64,000 nt of DNA from Planococcus glaciei (lineage in GTDB: Bacteria; Bacillota; Bacilli; Bacillales_A; Planococcaceae). The DNA lies in the NCBI RefSeq assembly GCF_900099655.1, contig NZ_FNDC01000005.1, positions 1 to 64,000 on the forward strand, in the 5' to 3' direction. A program made the translations under genes and the position numbers. Under the pieces are notes generated by a model, which ran no database searches, was not told the origin of the DNA, and saw only the letters and a list, made by a program, of their open reading frames with translations. Below are positions 9,818-18,344 of this stretch, one piece after another. How positions within the stretch are numbered: the stretch's first letter is position 1; each line of letters opens with the position of its first letter.

Positions 9818-9982
9818 TTAATTTACATGGCTAAAGAAGCGCAGCAGCAATCTTGGGATGAATAAAAGAACATTCCAGATGATACTAAATATGATTTCAA
9901 AAACTAATGTGAAACTAAACTCCGTGAATAATTCCACAAACCAATTGTCTCTTAGTTTCTTTTTCTTTTTCTCAATCTCCAT
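9818..9982 (-). CDS. Small membrane protein, 54 residues, unknown function
   Basis: MEIEKKKKK is followed by a long hydrophobic/aromatic stretch (about residues 20-45) and a basic RLLLRFFSHVN tail. It is probably a single-pass inner-membrane peptide with a lysine-rich cytoplasmic N-terminus. The frame opens further upstream, but GGAG eight bases before ATG 9982 supports this start, and a terminator-like hairpin follows. I do not recognise the family. It is convergent with the SOS-type YolD gene. Confidence 0.55.
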   Translation of the reverse strand: MEIEKKKKKLRDNWFVELFTEFSFTLVFEIIFSIIWNVLLFIPRLLLRFFSHVN

Positions 9983-10320
9983 GATCAGCACTCCGTTTCC
10001 TTTATAAATTCTGCTGCAGCAAATCTCTTTATTAAGAGTATTCATCGTGAAATCCTATTTCTTCCAGTATACTTGATATCGCAAAACCAGCGATATATAG
10101 AAATGAAATTTTTTGCTTACTCAAACTGCAGCTATACATCGATGGACAAATCGCGCCGCTTTCCACAATCGCACGAGTCATGTAAACTAGTTAAAGTTAA
10201 TGGGAAATAAAGTGGCAGCACAACGAAAATTGATATTTTTATTTTGAAGATAGATGCAGAGAAGATGATTGGATGAAGGGCTCATTCTTCGTCCCGCAAC
10301 GAAAGGATTGGAAGTTAGAG

Positions 10321-11295
10321 ATGACAGAGAATTTTTGGCTCGATTTGCCGCGGCCGTTTTTTATTCTGGCGCCAATGGAAGAAGTCACGAATGTGGTGTT
10401 TCGCAAAGTGGTGGCGAAAGCGGCTCGGCCGGATGTGTTTTTTACGGAGTTTACGAATACGGAAAGCTACTGCAACCCGGACGGGGTTTTCAGTGAAGAA
10501 GGGCGCTTAACGTTTGAAGAAGATGAACAGCCAATTGTCGCGCATATATGGGGAAACATTCCTGAGCAATTCCGGGAGATGAGCATCGGAATGGCGAAGC
10601 GGGGCTTTAAAGGCATCGACATCAATATGGGCTGTCCGGTAGGGAACGTGGCTGCGAAAGGCAAAGGAAGCGGCATGATCCGCTATCCCGACAATGCGGC
10701 GGAAGTCATCCAGGCCGCCAAAGCGGGCGGTTTACCAGTCAGTGTAAAGACGCGGCTTGGCTATACGGATGTCGAGGAGTGGAAAGGCTGGCTGACCCAT
10801 GTCTTGGAACAGGATATCGCCAATTTATCGATCCACCTGCGCACCAAGAAAGAAATGAGCGCTGTCCCGGCGCACTGGGAACTGATTCCGGAAATTAAGA
10901 AGCTCCGGGACGAAGTAGCGCCTCATACCTTATTGACGATTAACGGAGATATTCCGGATTACCAAACCGGTGTGGAACTTGCCGAAAAATACGGCATTGA
11001 CGGTGTTATGATCGGCCGTGGGATTTTCCAGAATCCGTTCGCCTTTGAAAAAGAGCCGCGCGAGCACAGCTCTAAAGAAATGCTGGACCTGTTAAAGCTG
11101 CACCTGGATTTGCATGACAAATATTCCACTGAAGAAGAGCCGCTGCCGTTCCGGCCGCTGCGCCGTTTCTTCAAGATTTATGTCAGTGAAATCCCGGACG
11201 CCGATGAATTGAGAAATCAATTGCTGAAAACGGATTCGACGGACGAAGTGCGGGCATTGCTTCAGGCGTTCGAGCAACGAATTGCTGTTCGTTGA
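10321..11295 (+). CDS. tRNA-dihydrouridine synthase (Dus family)
   Basis: An FMN-dependent TIM-barrel reductase of about 324 residues that converts tRNA uridines to dihydrouridine. Visible family motifs are [13 protein letters not shown] near the N-terminus, the catalytic-Cys segment [28 protein letters not shown], and the C-terminal INGDI and [13 protein letters not shown] phosphate-binding segments. An in-frame ATG at 10273 exists, but the family N-terminus and GGAAG at 10310-10314 favour ATG 10321. Which U position it modifies cannot be told. It is monocistronic with its own terminator. Confidence 0.88.
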   Translation: MTENFWLDLPRPFFILAPMEEVTNVVFRKVVAKAARPDVFFTEFTNTESYCNPDGVFSEEGRLTFEEDEQPIVAHIWGNIPEQFREMSIGMAKRGFKGIDINMGCPVGNVAAKGKGSGMIRYPDNAAEVIQAAKAGGLPVSVKTRLGYTDVEEWKGWLTHVLEQDIANLSIHLRTKKEMSAVPAHWELIPEIKKLRDEVAPHTLLTINGDIPDYQTGVELAEKYGIDGVMIGRGIFQNPFAFEKEPREHSSKEMLDLLKLHLDLHDKYSTEEEPLPFRPLRRFFKIYVSEIPDADELRNQLLKTDSTDEVRALLQAFEQRIAVR

Positions 11296-11381
11296 ATAAA
11301 GCAGGCTTCCATGAAGAGTCTAATTAGGTTCTTCATTAAACCGGGAGTGTTTTGTTTGCCGTTTAGGTCAACCCAATCGAG

Positions 11382-11423
11382 AAAGCCTTACACCATTTCA
11401 AGAAATCGGTGTAAGGCTTTTTA
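11382..11423 (+). terminator. Terminator of the dus gene
   Basis: The stem AAAGCCTTACACC with GGTGTAAGGCTTT is extended by ATTTC/GAAAT around a short loop. The T tract is brief (TTTTAT). Confidence 0.8.
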
Positions 11424-11591
11424 TATTGCTGACGGATGGATAAGTAAGATAAGTTCAAATTATGTCTGCGCTTTCAAAAGATTGAGCTTATGTGACACCT
11501 GTCACTAGGCGCCCCCTTGCTTCCTCAGGTAAATTATCCGTAGCAGAAAGCTGCTTCCGATACGGAATTGCATTTAAAGGAGAATTTATTC

Positions 11592-12437
11592 ATGAAGAAA
11601 ATAGCTTGGATTACGGACACAGCAGCGCAGCTGGATGAAGCATTCATCGAAAAGCATGACGTGTATGTTCTGCCTCTTAGCGTCATTTTTGGGGACGGTG
11701 AATACAAGGAATCGATCGATCTGACACAAGAGGAATTTTACAGTAAATTGCGCTTGGCGAAAGTGTCGCCTAAAACATCGCAGCCTGCAATCGGCGAGAT
11801 GCTTTCCTTGTATGAAAAACTGCAGTCGGAAGGATACGATTTTGCGATTGCTTTGCATTTATCCAGCGGACTTTCGGGCACATTTGCGACGGCACAATCT
11901 GCTGCAGAGATAGCGAATTTTAAAGTCTATCCGATTGACTCACTGATTGGATCATTTCCAATGGTGAAGATGATTGAGACTGGGTCTAAGCTGTTTTCAG
12001 AGGGCAATGAGGTAGAGGCAGTTGTCGCAACACTTAAAAGTATGGCGGCAAATTCCCATCTGTCCTTTATTCCATCAAGCCTGAACCAATTGCATAAAAG
12101 CGGGCGTGTGTCCGGGACGCAGGCATTTTTGAGCAATATCCTAAACATCAAATTGGTCATCACGTTTGAAGACGGCAAAACAGTCATGAAAGAGAAGGTC
12201 CGCTCGAACAAGCGGGCAAAAAACTCGGTCATGGATGCACTCCGTACAGATATGGCGGCGGGCAGCGTGCCCGAAGTGGCGGTTAATCACTGCAATAATG
12301 CCGCTGATGCAGAAAGCTGGAAGAATGAGCTCTTGCGGGAGTTTCCAGACCTAAAAGTCCAGGTGGTTCAGCTTAGTGTGTGCGTTGGAGTACATGCCGG
12401 AGAAGGGACGACTGGCTTAAGCTGGGTGGCTTATTGA
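11592..12437 (+). CDS. DegV family fatty-acid-binding protein
   Basis: A 281-residue DegV-fold protein. The N-terminal ITDTAAQLDE, the SVIFGDGEY strand region, LSSGLSGTFATAQ and the IPSSLNQLHKSGRVSG lid segment are typical. DegV/FakB proteins bind a fatty acid and present it to the FakA kinase, and this may be one of several paralogues. The frame opens at 11568, but AAAGGAG (11576-11582) is spaced for ATG 11592. It is monocistronic. About 270 bases after it hold no gene that I can see. Confidence 0.88.
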   Translation: MKKIAWITDTAAQLDEAFIEKHDVYVLPLSVIFGDGEYKESIDLTQEEFYSKLRLAKVSPKTSQPAIGEMLSLYEKLQSEGYDFAIALHLSSGLSGTFATAQSAAEIANFKVYPIDSLIGSFPMVKMIETGSKLFSEGNEVEAVVATLKSMAANSHLSFIPSSLNQLHKSGRVSGTQAFLSNILNIKLVITFEDGKTVMKEKVRSNKRAKNSVMDALRTDMAAGSVPEVAVNHCNNAADAESWKNELLREFPDLKVQVVQLSVCVGVHAGEGTTGLSWVAY

Positions 12438-12711
12438 GTTTGATGCCCCATTTCGAATACCAATATTTATAGAGATAGACCTGTGGATGAACACACTCGT
12501 TGAGTGCCAACCATCTGGCGTTCTGTCTTTATTGGGAAATTAAACTTTTGATGTTTTCATGGGCAATCCTTGGCACCAGTAAATACATCAAATAGAAGGA
12601 GAACCCTTAGTTTCCTATGTTAAACTTTAGGGAATAAAAATTATATTGAATTTCCGAAAAATGACATGCAAAATTATTGGTGAATTAAAGATGATGTAGA
12701 TGAGGTGCTTT

Positions 12712-13653
12712 ATGGGGATGACATTTCAAGAACTTCAGATGTATGCGAATTTTGAAGAGCTGTCCAGGGATGTCCTGGATCTGGCAAAAGAGATTTTGCC
12801 TGACCAATTGCTTTATTTGAGTTCGATCAACGGGACGCAGCAAATCATTTTAAAACTTTCGAGCGAAAAGTCAAAAATTCCGATGAGCGAAGGGATGACA
12901 TTAAACCTTAACCAATCGCTGTGCAGCTTTGTGGATTTTGAAAAAAATCAGCCGGCAATTTTTGAAGATGTGCGGGAAGAGCACCGACTGGACGATTTAA
13001 GAAATGCGCTCGAAAAAGCCAATGTCCGGTCTTACTTGGGAATTCCTATTTCGCTTGGAAATGGCGAAAGGTTTGGAACCTTATGCGCCATCCATGATGA
13101 AAAAAGCCATTTTGATGAGAAGAGCGTCGGGCTGCTGCAGAGAATCGTACGGATGTTTTCTTATTACCTCAATCTTGAACGTTTTGCTTATCGAGATGCC
13201 TTGACTGACCTTTACAACAGACGCTATCTTTCCAATTTTTTTGAAGATCATCCTAAAGCGGAAGGCGTGATTTTCTTTCTTGACCTGGATGGTTTTAAAA
13301 AGGTGAACGATGTCCACGGCCATGATGCGGGGGACTTGGCATTAAAAGAAGTCGCTTTAAAGCTGCAGAAATTTGTGGCGGAGTATCAAGAAGCTTTTGC
13401 GGTTCGGTTAGGCGGCGATGAATTCGTCGTGCATTTCTCCAGTCTATCCAGCAAGGAAACAATGCAACAGCGGGCGGAGCAATTGCTCGACAGCTTAAGT
13501 ACTTGGGATACGGGGTATGAGCTTTCCACCAGCATTGGAATTGTCACGTATACAGAAGATGGCATCTCCGATTTAAATGCACTGCTTAAAAACGCAGATG
13601 AGGCTTTGTATCGTGCCAAGCAGGCGGGAAAGAACACGTATAAGTTTTTTTAG
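12712..13653 (+). CDS. GAF-GGDEF diguanylate cyclase
   Basis: A cytoplasmic sensor-cyclase of about 313 residues. A GAF domain spans about 5-150 (SLCSFVD, DVREEHRLDDL, YLGIPI, GTLCAIHD). A GGDEF domain follows from about 165 with RDALTDLYNRRYL, LDLDGFKKVND and an intact RLGGDEF (GGDEF about 234-238). No RxxD inhibitory site precedes it, so product inhibition is not expected. It likely makes c-di-GMP in response to a ligand or redox cue. GAGGTG at 12702-12707 supports ATG 12712, and ATG 12718 is an alternative. There is no membrane segment and no partner gene nearby. Confidence 0.88.
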   Translation: MGMTFQELQMYANFEELSRDVLDLAKEILPDQLLYLSSINGTQQIILKLSSEKSKIPMSEGMTLNLNQSLCSFVDFEKNQPAIFEDVREEHRLDDLRNALEKANVRSYLGIPISLGNGERFGTLCAIHDEKSHFDEKSVGLLQRIVRMFSYYLNLERFAYRDALTDLYNRRYLSNFFEDHPKAEGVIFFLDLDGFKKVNDVHGHDAGDLALKEVALKLQKFVAEYQEAFAVRLGGDEFVVHFSSLSSKETMQQRAEQLLDSLSTWDTGYELSTSIGIVTYTEDGISDLNALLKNADEALYRAKQAGKNTYKFF

Positions 13654-13735
13654 CCGCGGAAATTGTTTTGCGTTTTCCGAAGCTTCAAAGCTTCCAATAA
13701 AAATAAGCAATGTTGATGAGTGCCTTCAAATGACA

Positions 13736-13781
13736 AAGAGCACTGCTTCCCAATGACGTGGAGCAGTGGTCTTTTTTTTTT
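13736..13781 (+). terminator. Terminator of the GAF-GGDEF gene
   Basis: An imperfect stem AGAGCACTGCTTCC with GGAGCAGTGGTCT is followed by T10. It lies within the 400-base gap before the aquaporin gene, and the rest of that gap is AT-rich with one promoter. Confidence 0.8.
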
Positions 13782-13966
13782 ATTTTCATTTTTTCATTGT
13801 ATCCGTAATTTTAAAAGTTTCCCTGCATGCGAATCATAAATCATATTTAACGTTCCCCCGCAATAAACTGGATGGGCAATTGCCCCAACGTCGAATAGTT
13901 ATGCGGGTGTTAGCCTTCTATATGGCTCTGAAAAAAAGGATATGATTTTTTATTAAATGATGGTTA

Positions 13967-13975
13967 TGCTATAAT
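13967..13975 (+). promoter_or_regulatory. Extended -10 promoter of the aquaporin gene
   Basis: TGCTATAAT is a perfect extended -10 element (TGN-TATAAT), about 77 bases before the aquaporin start. No good -35 box is present, as is common for extended -10 promoters. Confidence 0.6.
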
Positions 13976-14051
13976 AACTTGAAAGTTCTGATAATTTATA
14001 TCTTTTTAGTTTCTTTTTAACGTAAAATCCATTTATGGAAGGAGAGAGAAC

Positions 14052-14819
14052 ATGAAAAAGTATTTGGCAGAATTTATCGGTACATTCATCTTAGTGTTCT
14101 TAGGGACAGGCACTGCGGTGGTTTTAGGCGGTTACACAGGAGGGACCGACACCGGATTTCTTGGAGTAGCGGCCATTGCCCTTGCTTTCGGTCTGTCGAT
14201 TGTGGCAGCAGCTTATGCCATTGGCCACATTTCAGGGTGCCACGTGAACCCGGCGGTTTCGTTAGCTGTCTGGATGTCTGGAAATTTAACCACTAAAGAA
14301 TTTGGCGGCTATGTCATTGCACAAGTAGTGGGTGCATTTGCAGGAAGCACGTTCCTTGCTTTCGTCATTGCCAATTCTACAAGCCTGGAAGGGTACGGGG
14401 CAAACGGCTACGGCGAATTGAGTGCAGTCGGCTTAAACTTGATCGGTGCGCTTGGCGTCGAAGTGATTCTTACTTTTATCTTCGTGTTAGCTATTTTAGG
14501 TGTAACTTCGAGCAAGGCAACTTCGCATATGGGCGGAATTGTCATCGGCTTAACCCTGACGCTGGTGCACATCATTGGCGTCCCGTTGACGGGCACCTCG
14601 GTCAACCCGGCAAGAAGCTTGGCTCCGGCCGTTTTTGCTGGCGGCGATGCACTGGCGCAGGTATGGGTGTTCTTACTCGCCCCTCTTGCCGGGGCAGCGC
14701 TTGCAGCCCTAGTCTTTAAATCATTCTTTACGGTAAAAGAAGAAACCGGACTTGAAGTAGCCGGTGATGAACGGCTTGACGGGGCTCGTGATTCCCGCCA
14801 TGACAAAACGCGCAGATAA
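14052..14819 (+). CDS. Aquaporin (MIP family, AqpZ-like)
   Basis: A six-helix MIP channel of 255 residues with both NPA loops (NPA at 66-68 and 185-187). The selectivity filter shows His173 in helix 5 and Arg188 after the second NPA. This combination is typical of water-selective aquaporins rather than glycerol facilitators. The first loop reads SGCHVNPAV, with Cys where AqpZ usually has Gly. The charged C-terminus (about 230-255) is cytoplasmic. The ribosome binding site GGAAGGAGAG precedes ATG 14052. It is monocistronic. Confidence 0.92.
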   Translation: MKKYLAEFIGTFILVFLGTGTAVVLGGYTGGTDTGFLGVAAIALAFGLSIVAAAYAIGHISGCHVNPAVSLAVWMSGNLTTKEFGGYVIAQVVGAFAGSTFLAFVIANSTSLEGYGANGYGELSAVGLNLIGALGVEVILTFIFVLAILGVTSSKATSHMGGIVIGLTLTLVHIIGVPLTGTSVNPARSLAPAVFAGGDALAQVWVFLLAPLAGAALAALVFKSFFTVKEETGLEVAGDERLDGARDSRHDKTRR

Positions 14820-14824
14820 GCAAG

Positions 14825-14877
14825 AGGGGGCTGTCCAACAAGTCGAATAATAGACTTATTGGACAGCCCCTTTCTTT
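14825..14877 (+). terminator. Terminator of the aquaporin gene
   Basis: A long, nearly perfect stem pairs AGGGGGCTGTCCAACAAGTC with GACTTATTGGACAGCCCCT and is followed by TTTCTTTT. Confidence 0.9.
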
Positions 14878-14938
14878 TAAAAAAGGGTGTGGTAATACTT
14901 TTGCTCCTGTCTCTGCATCGCTGCGCTAGCTTCGTCGC

Positions 14939-14982
14939 AAAGGGAGTTATCCCAAATTACTTTTGGGATAACTCCCTTTTTT
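14939..14982 (-). terminator. Terminator of the TetR gene (repeat-type hairpin)
   Basis: A perfect hairpin has arms AAAGGGAGTTATCCCA and TGGGATAACTCCCTTT around AATTACTTT, with T/A tracts on both sides. It is almost identical in core to the hairpin at 20022-20057, with a compensated base-pair difference. Confidence 0.8.
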
Positions 14983-14997
14983 ATGGATCCGGAAGAA

Positions 14998-15585
14998 TCA
15001 CAAATTCTTAATAAAGAAGATGATTTGGATATACATTTCCGCCATTTCACTCGGCGTCTCGGCCAGCCCGTTTTCGAGCCATTGTTCGATCAAGCCAAGG
15101 AAAGCGGATGTGGCGAACGAAGACAGGTAATCTTGTGGTACAGCCACGCCTTTGAAAAAGTTTTCGTTTTTCATCATTTTATCCATAAAGTGCTCGACGA
15201 AAAATTGCTTGAGCCGTTTGTGAAAACCGATGTGGTTGTTTTCCCCCAGGAAGACTTGAAAGCGTTCGGCGTTCATCTGAATATAACGGAACACTTCCAC
15301 CGCGTGCATCGAGATATTGCCTTTTTCTGCTTCTTCCAGCAGTACGTCCGGCTTGAGCCGTTCCAAATGCTTTTCGAGGTCCAGAAGCAAGCCTTCTTCC
15401 ATTTGGTCCAGCAAATCGTATTTGTCCAAGTAATGCAGGTAAAAAGTGCCTCTGTTGATTTCTGCTGCCTCAGTGATATCCCGCACCGACACTTTCATGA
15501 AGTTCTTTTCCTTTAAAAGCTGCAGGAAGCTTTGCTGGATTTTCTCTTTTGTCTTTTCAACCATTTCGTCGTAAATCGAAGCCAT
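14998..15585 (-). CDS. TetR/AcrR family transcriptional regulator
   Basis: A regulator of about 195 residues with an N-terminal TetR helix-turn-helix (VSVRDITEAAEINRGTFYLHYLDKYDLLDQM, about 28-58) and a C-terminal helical domain like the TetR_C subgroup seen in many Bacillales. GGAGGGA spaced five bases before ATG 15585 fixes the start, although the frame extends upstream. The divergent neighbour at 15714 is a small membrane protein and is the obvious candidate target. Confidence 0.88.
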   Translation of the reverse strand: MASIYDEMVEKTKEKIQQSFLQLLKEKNFMKVSVRDITEAAEINRGTFYLHYLDKYDLLDQMEEGLLLDLEKHLERLKPDVLLEEAEKGNISMHAVEVFRYIQMNAERFQVFLGENNHIGFHKRLKQFFVEHFMDKMMKNENFFKGVAVPQDYLSSFATSAFLGLIEQWLENGLAETPSEMAEMYIQIIFFIKNL

Positions 15586-15713
15586 TTGATTCCCTCCGGA
15601 CCACTGAACAGTCACGCCTATTCTGTTTATTGCTTTCATTATAGCAGGGGCATAAAATTAAACCATACCAATCAACAGAGTGTTGAGTGGAATCTGCGGA
15701 ATGGGTGATAAAG

Positions 15714-16109
15714 ATGAAGAAATCATATATAGCGATGATTGTTGCGTTTTTGATTGGAGTCGGTATGTTGGCCAAAGGTTTTATATTCAATGAAGACATT
15801 AAAGTGTTTCTGCTGATTTTCTGGGGTATTGGGATGGCACTCGCGTTCTTGCGTCTCTTTGTAAATAATTCGATCAAGAAGATGAAAGGCAAGAGCTGGA
15901 CGGTAAAAGTTGTGTTTTTTGCCGTATTGTTAGGATTCGGGTTGCCGTTCCAGTCCTGGTTCAGAAATGAAGTCTTGTTTAAAATGGATTCCGCTTACTT
16001 AGGCGGCAGTGTCCTGATGCTGGTAGTCGGCATGGTGTTCATGACCTTTTTCACTGGAATTGCAAAAGAGAAGTTTCAGTCTGCAAAGTTAGAGCCGTCG
16101 AACAGTTAA
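15714..16109 (+). CDS. Small integral membrane protein, unknown function
   Basis: 131 residues with about four hydrophobic segments (near 4-22, 28-48, 62-80 and 92-115) and a polar C-terminus. I do not recognise the family. The frame starts at 15687, but MKKSYIAMIVAFLIGVG at 15714 looks like a natural membrane-protein N-terminus. The ribosome binding site is weak. It is divergent from the TetR gene, which suggests TetR control. Confidence 0.6.
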   Translation: MKKSYIAMIVAFLIGVGMLAKGFIFNEDIKVFLLIFWGIGMALAFLRLFVNNSIKKMKGKSWTVKVVFFAVLLGFGLPFQSWFRNEVLFKMDSAYLGGSVLMLVVGMVFMTFFTGIAKEKFQSAKLEPSNS

Positions 16110-16270
16110 CACTTTACGGCTGTATGTGAATGCAAGAGGCCAAGTAAATTCCAATTATATTATTTGTTACAAAAAATTATGTATTTTATTTACATTTCTT
16201 AATGGTTAATTAATATCCACTCCATATTCACTTCCTATAATAAGGGAGACATCAAATAAGGAGTGGTTAA

Positions 16271-17131
16271 ATGAAACGGATCGTGACAATTTTAGTAGTA
16301 AGCCTGGCAGCAGCATCTTTCAGCGGACCTGTACTTGCGGCTGAACACGGAGAAGTGAGCAAAGTGATTTCGAAGCAGGAACAGCAAAAAATGGTGAACG
16401 TCGCACACCGAGGCGCTTCGGGGCATGCACCTGAAAACACGATGGGCGCTTTCCAAAAAGGTTTCGAAATGAAGGCAGATTACATTGAAATTGACGTTCA
16501 AATGACCAAAGACGGCGAGCTTGTCGTGATCCATGACACCACGGTTGACCGCACCACAAATGGAACGGGCAAAGTCGGCAGTTTAACGTTCGAGGAAATC
16601 AGGCAGCTGGATGCCGGCAGTTGGTTCAGCGAATCCTACGCGGGTGAGAAAGTTCCGACCTTTGAGGAAGTAATCGATGCGTTTCGCGGGAAAGTCGGCA
16701 TTTTAATCGAGTTGAAAGCGCCGGAGCTTTATCCAGGAATGGAGAAGAAAATTGCGGATGCGTTGATGGAAAGAAACATGCATCTTTCGAACAACGGAAA
16801 AGTCATCCTGCAATCCTTTAACCACGAATCCATGAAGAAATCCAAAGAGCTGCTGCCGAATCTTCCTCACGGCGTTCTAGTAGGAGCGGGCTGGAAGAAT
16901 GTAACGGAAGAACAACTGGCTCAGTTCGCTACGTATGCCGATTTTTTCAATCCGACGATGAGCATTGTAACGGATGAACTGGTCAGCGATGTCCACGAAG
17001 CGGAGATGAAGATTTACCCATACACTTCAAGAACCCAGGAACAAGCCTTGCGCCTATTCGATTTAAATGTAGATGGAATCATTACCGATTACACGGAACA
17101 TGTCTACTACCATCCTGTAAAAAATAATTAA
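16271..17131 (+). CDS. Secreted glycerophosphodiester phosphodiesterase (GlpQ-like)
   Basis: An exported GDPD-fold hydrolase of 286 residues that releases sn-glycerol-3-phosphate from glycerophosphodiesters or teichoic acid. A signal peptide (about 1-23, ending VLA-AEH) is followed by the catalytic segments NVAHRGASGHAPENT (His46, Arg47, Glu55), YIEIDVQMTKDG (Glu73, Asp75) and VVIHD (His88). IELKAPE follows later. AAGGAGTGG precedes ATG 16271, and TATAAT at 16236-16241 is a likely -10 box. It is monocistronic with a terminator. Confidence 0.92.
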   Translation: MKRIVTILVVSLAAASFSGPVLAAEHGEVSKVISKQEQQKMVNVAHRGASGHAPENTMGAFQKGFEMKADYIEIDVQMTKDGELVVIHDTTVDRTTNGTGKVGSLTFEEIRQLDAGSWFSESYAGEKVPTFEEVIDAFRGKVGILIELKAPELYPGMEKKIADALMERNMHLSNNGKVILQSFNHESMKKSKELLPNLPHGVLVGAGWKNVTEEQLAQFATYADFFNPTMSIVTDELVSDVHEAEMKIYPYTSRTQEQALRLFDLNVDGIITDYTEHVYYHPVKNN

Positions 17132-17137
17132 CAGTAG

Positions 17138-17172
17138 AAAGCATCGGTGCAACAAGCCGGTGCTTTTTTTAT
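17138..17172 (+). terminator. Terminator of the GDPD gene
   Basis: AAAGCAtCGG pairs with CCGGTGCTTT (one wobble) and is followed by T7. Confidence 0.8.
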
Positions 17173-17358
17173 TGCCGAATGGAGTCCGGGTATACAGCGG
17201 TGCAGCAGCGTGAAGTCAGGTCCGAAATTGTACAGTTGGATTAGGTTCTCCTTCTGTGCGCATCCGTGCTATAATGAAGAACTTAGGATGATGCCGGCAT
17301 TTGCTCGAATTGAACGGATGGCGAACCGCCTACCAATAAACTATAGAGGTGTAAGAAA

Positions 17359-17568
17359 ATGAATAAACGATGGACGATCGATAAAATCAGAGAATTTACA
17401 GAGAAAAACTCGGACAGCAAATTGCTGTCAACGGAATACCACGGATTTTCCCAGAAGCTGCTGTTCAAATGTTCGTGCGGCAATAACTTTGAAAAAACCT
17501 TCACGAAATTCAACAAGAACAACCAGCGCAAATGCGACGTATGCCAGCCGCCAAAAGAAGCACGTTGA
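17359..17568 (+). CDS. Small zinc-ribbon protein, unknown function
   Basis: 69 residues. An N-terminal IDKIREFTEKNSDSKLLSTEYHGF segment is followed by a CxCG...CxxC zinc knuckle (CSCG near 38-41, CDVC near 59-62) with basic residues between. The layout resembles the zinc-ribbon modules attached to phage-type HNH/Vsr-like nucleases, here standing alone with no nuclease domain. GAGGTG 12 bases upstream and a downstream terminator support a real gene. The function is unknown, and nucleic-acid binding is an inference. Confidence 0.65.
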   Translation: MNKRWTIDKIREFTEKNSDSKLLSTEYHGFSQKLLFKCSCGNNFEKTFTKFNKNNQRKCDVCQPPKEAR

Positions 17569-17585
17569 TCAAAAAGTACAGCGAA

Positions 17586-17622
17586 GCACCGGTTTCCATT
17601 TCATGGAGATTGGTGTTTTTTT
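17586..17622 (+). terminator. Terminator of the zinc-ribbon gene
   Basis: A stem of about 12 bp with G-T wobbles (GCACCGGTTTCC with GGAGATTGGTGT) is followed by T7. Confidence 0.7.
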
Positions 17623-17676
17623 ATTAGAGGTGTAAAAATACATTTTCTATTGAAGAAAGCTGGTTAATTTAAAAAC

Positions 17677-17728
17677 AAAAAGTGCTAGACGGTGTACAGG
17701 TTCATGTACAGGTCTAGCACTTTTTTTA
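17677..17728 (-). terminator. Bidirectional terminator before the minus-strand membrane gene
   Basis: AAAAGTGCTAGAC pairs with GTCTAGCACTTTT, with a second pairing of GTACA/TGTAC inside. T tracts on both strands serve the gene ending at 17730. Confidence 0.8.
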
Positions 17729-17729
17729 A

Positions 17730-18308
17730 TTAATGCTGATGGGTTTCTTCTAAGTTTTCGTTGTGTTCACTCGGAACATTGGTCCCAACCGCAATTCCTA
17801 AAAAGAGAAGGAGGCTTGTCCCGGCTACAATCAGCGTCAATTTGCCGAAACTTGGTTTCTTTAAATTGTTCCGGGCTTTTTGAGTTCCTGTTTCTTCTCC
17901 AATATGTTTGATCAACAGAACAACAACCAGTCCGGAAACCAGCATCAATACGAGGCTGAGGAGATAGATGAATTCCACAATGAGCATTTCTCCGAGCATG
18001 GCTCCCATCAGTCCGCCCATGACACCGCCCAACATTCCTTCAATGGCTGTCATGGAGTTGAACGTAGCGCCTAAGATCACACCGGTACTCATACCGACAA
18101 TCAAAGACAGAATACAATTCACTGAAAAGGATTGAGTCAATGCGAGCATTGTCCCCATGATCAATCCATTCATCGTTCCAAGCGCCATTGCAGCAATCAT
18201 AATGCTGTTGCAGGACACTTTTTCACGGACTGGAAGGATTCTGAAGTAGACAGCAGCAGTGAATGCTATTACGGCTGACAAGGCAATGAATTGTAAAAAC
18301 AGTTCCAT
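17730..18308 (-). CDS. Multi-pass membrane protein with His-rich tail, unknown function
   Basis: 192 residues with about five hydrophobic helices. The central ones are rich in glycine and methionine (AMALGTMNGLIMGTMLA, GGVMGGLMGAMLGEM), suggesting close helix packing. The C-terminus ends in a short acidic/His tail (EETHQH). I do not recognise the family. It lies 36 bases downstream of the M29-like metalloenzyme gene on the same strand and is probably its operon partner. Metal handling or transport is a guess based only on the tail and the neighbour. Confidence 0.6.
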   Translation of the reverse strand: MELFLQFIALSAVIAFTAAVYFRILPVREKVSCNSIMIAAMALGTMNGLIMGTMLALTQSFSVNCILSLIVGMSTGVILGATFNSMTAIEGMLGGVMGGLMGAMLGEMLIVEFIYLLSLVLMLVSGLVVVLLIKHIGEETGTQKARNNLKKPSFGKLTLIVAGTSLLLFLGIAVGTNVPSEHNENLEETHQH

Positions 18309-18344
18309 TCAATCCACGCTCCTATAACCACTCATTTTTATTTC

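Noticed and set aside
16161..16241. Possible PhoP boxes (GTTACA, TTTACA) upstream of the glycerophosphodiesterase gene
   Set aside because: The two hexamers are 23 bases apart, not in the 11-base direct-repeat register of Bacillus Pho boxes, and no further repeats are present.
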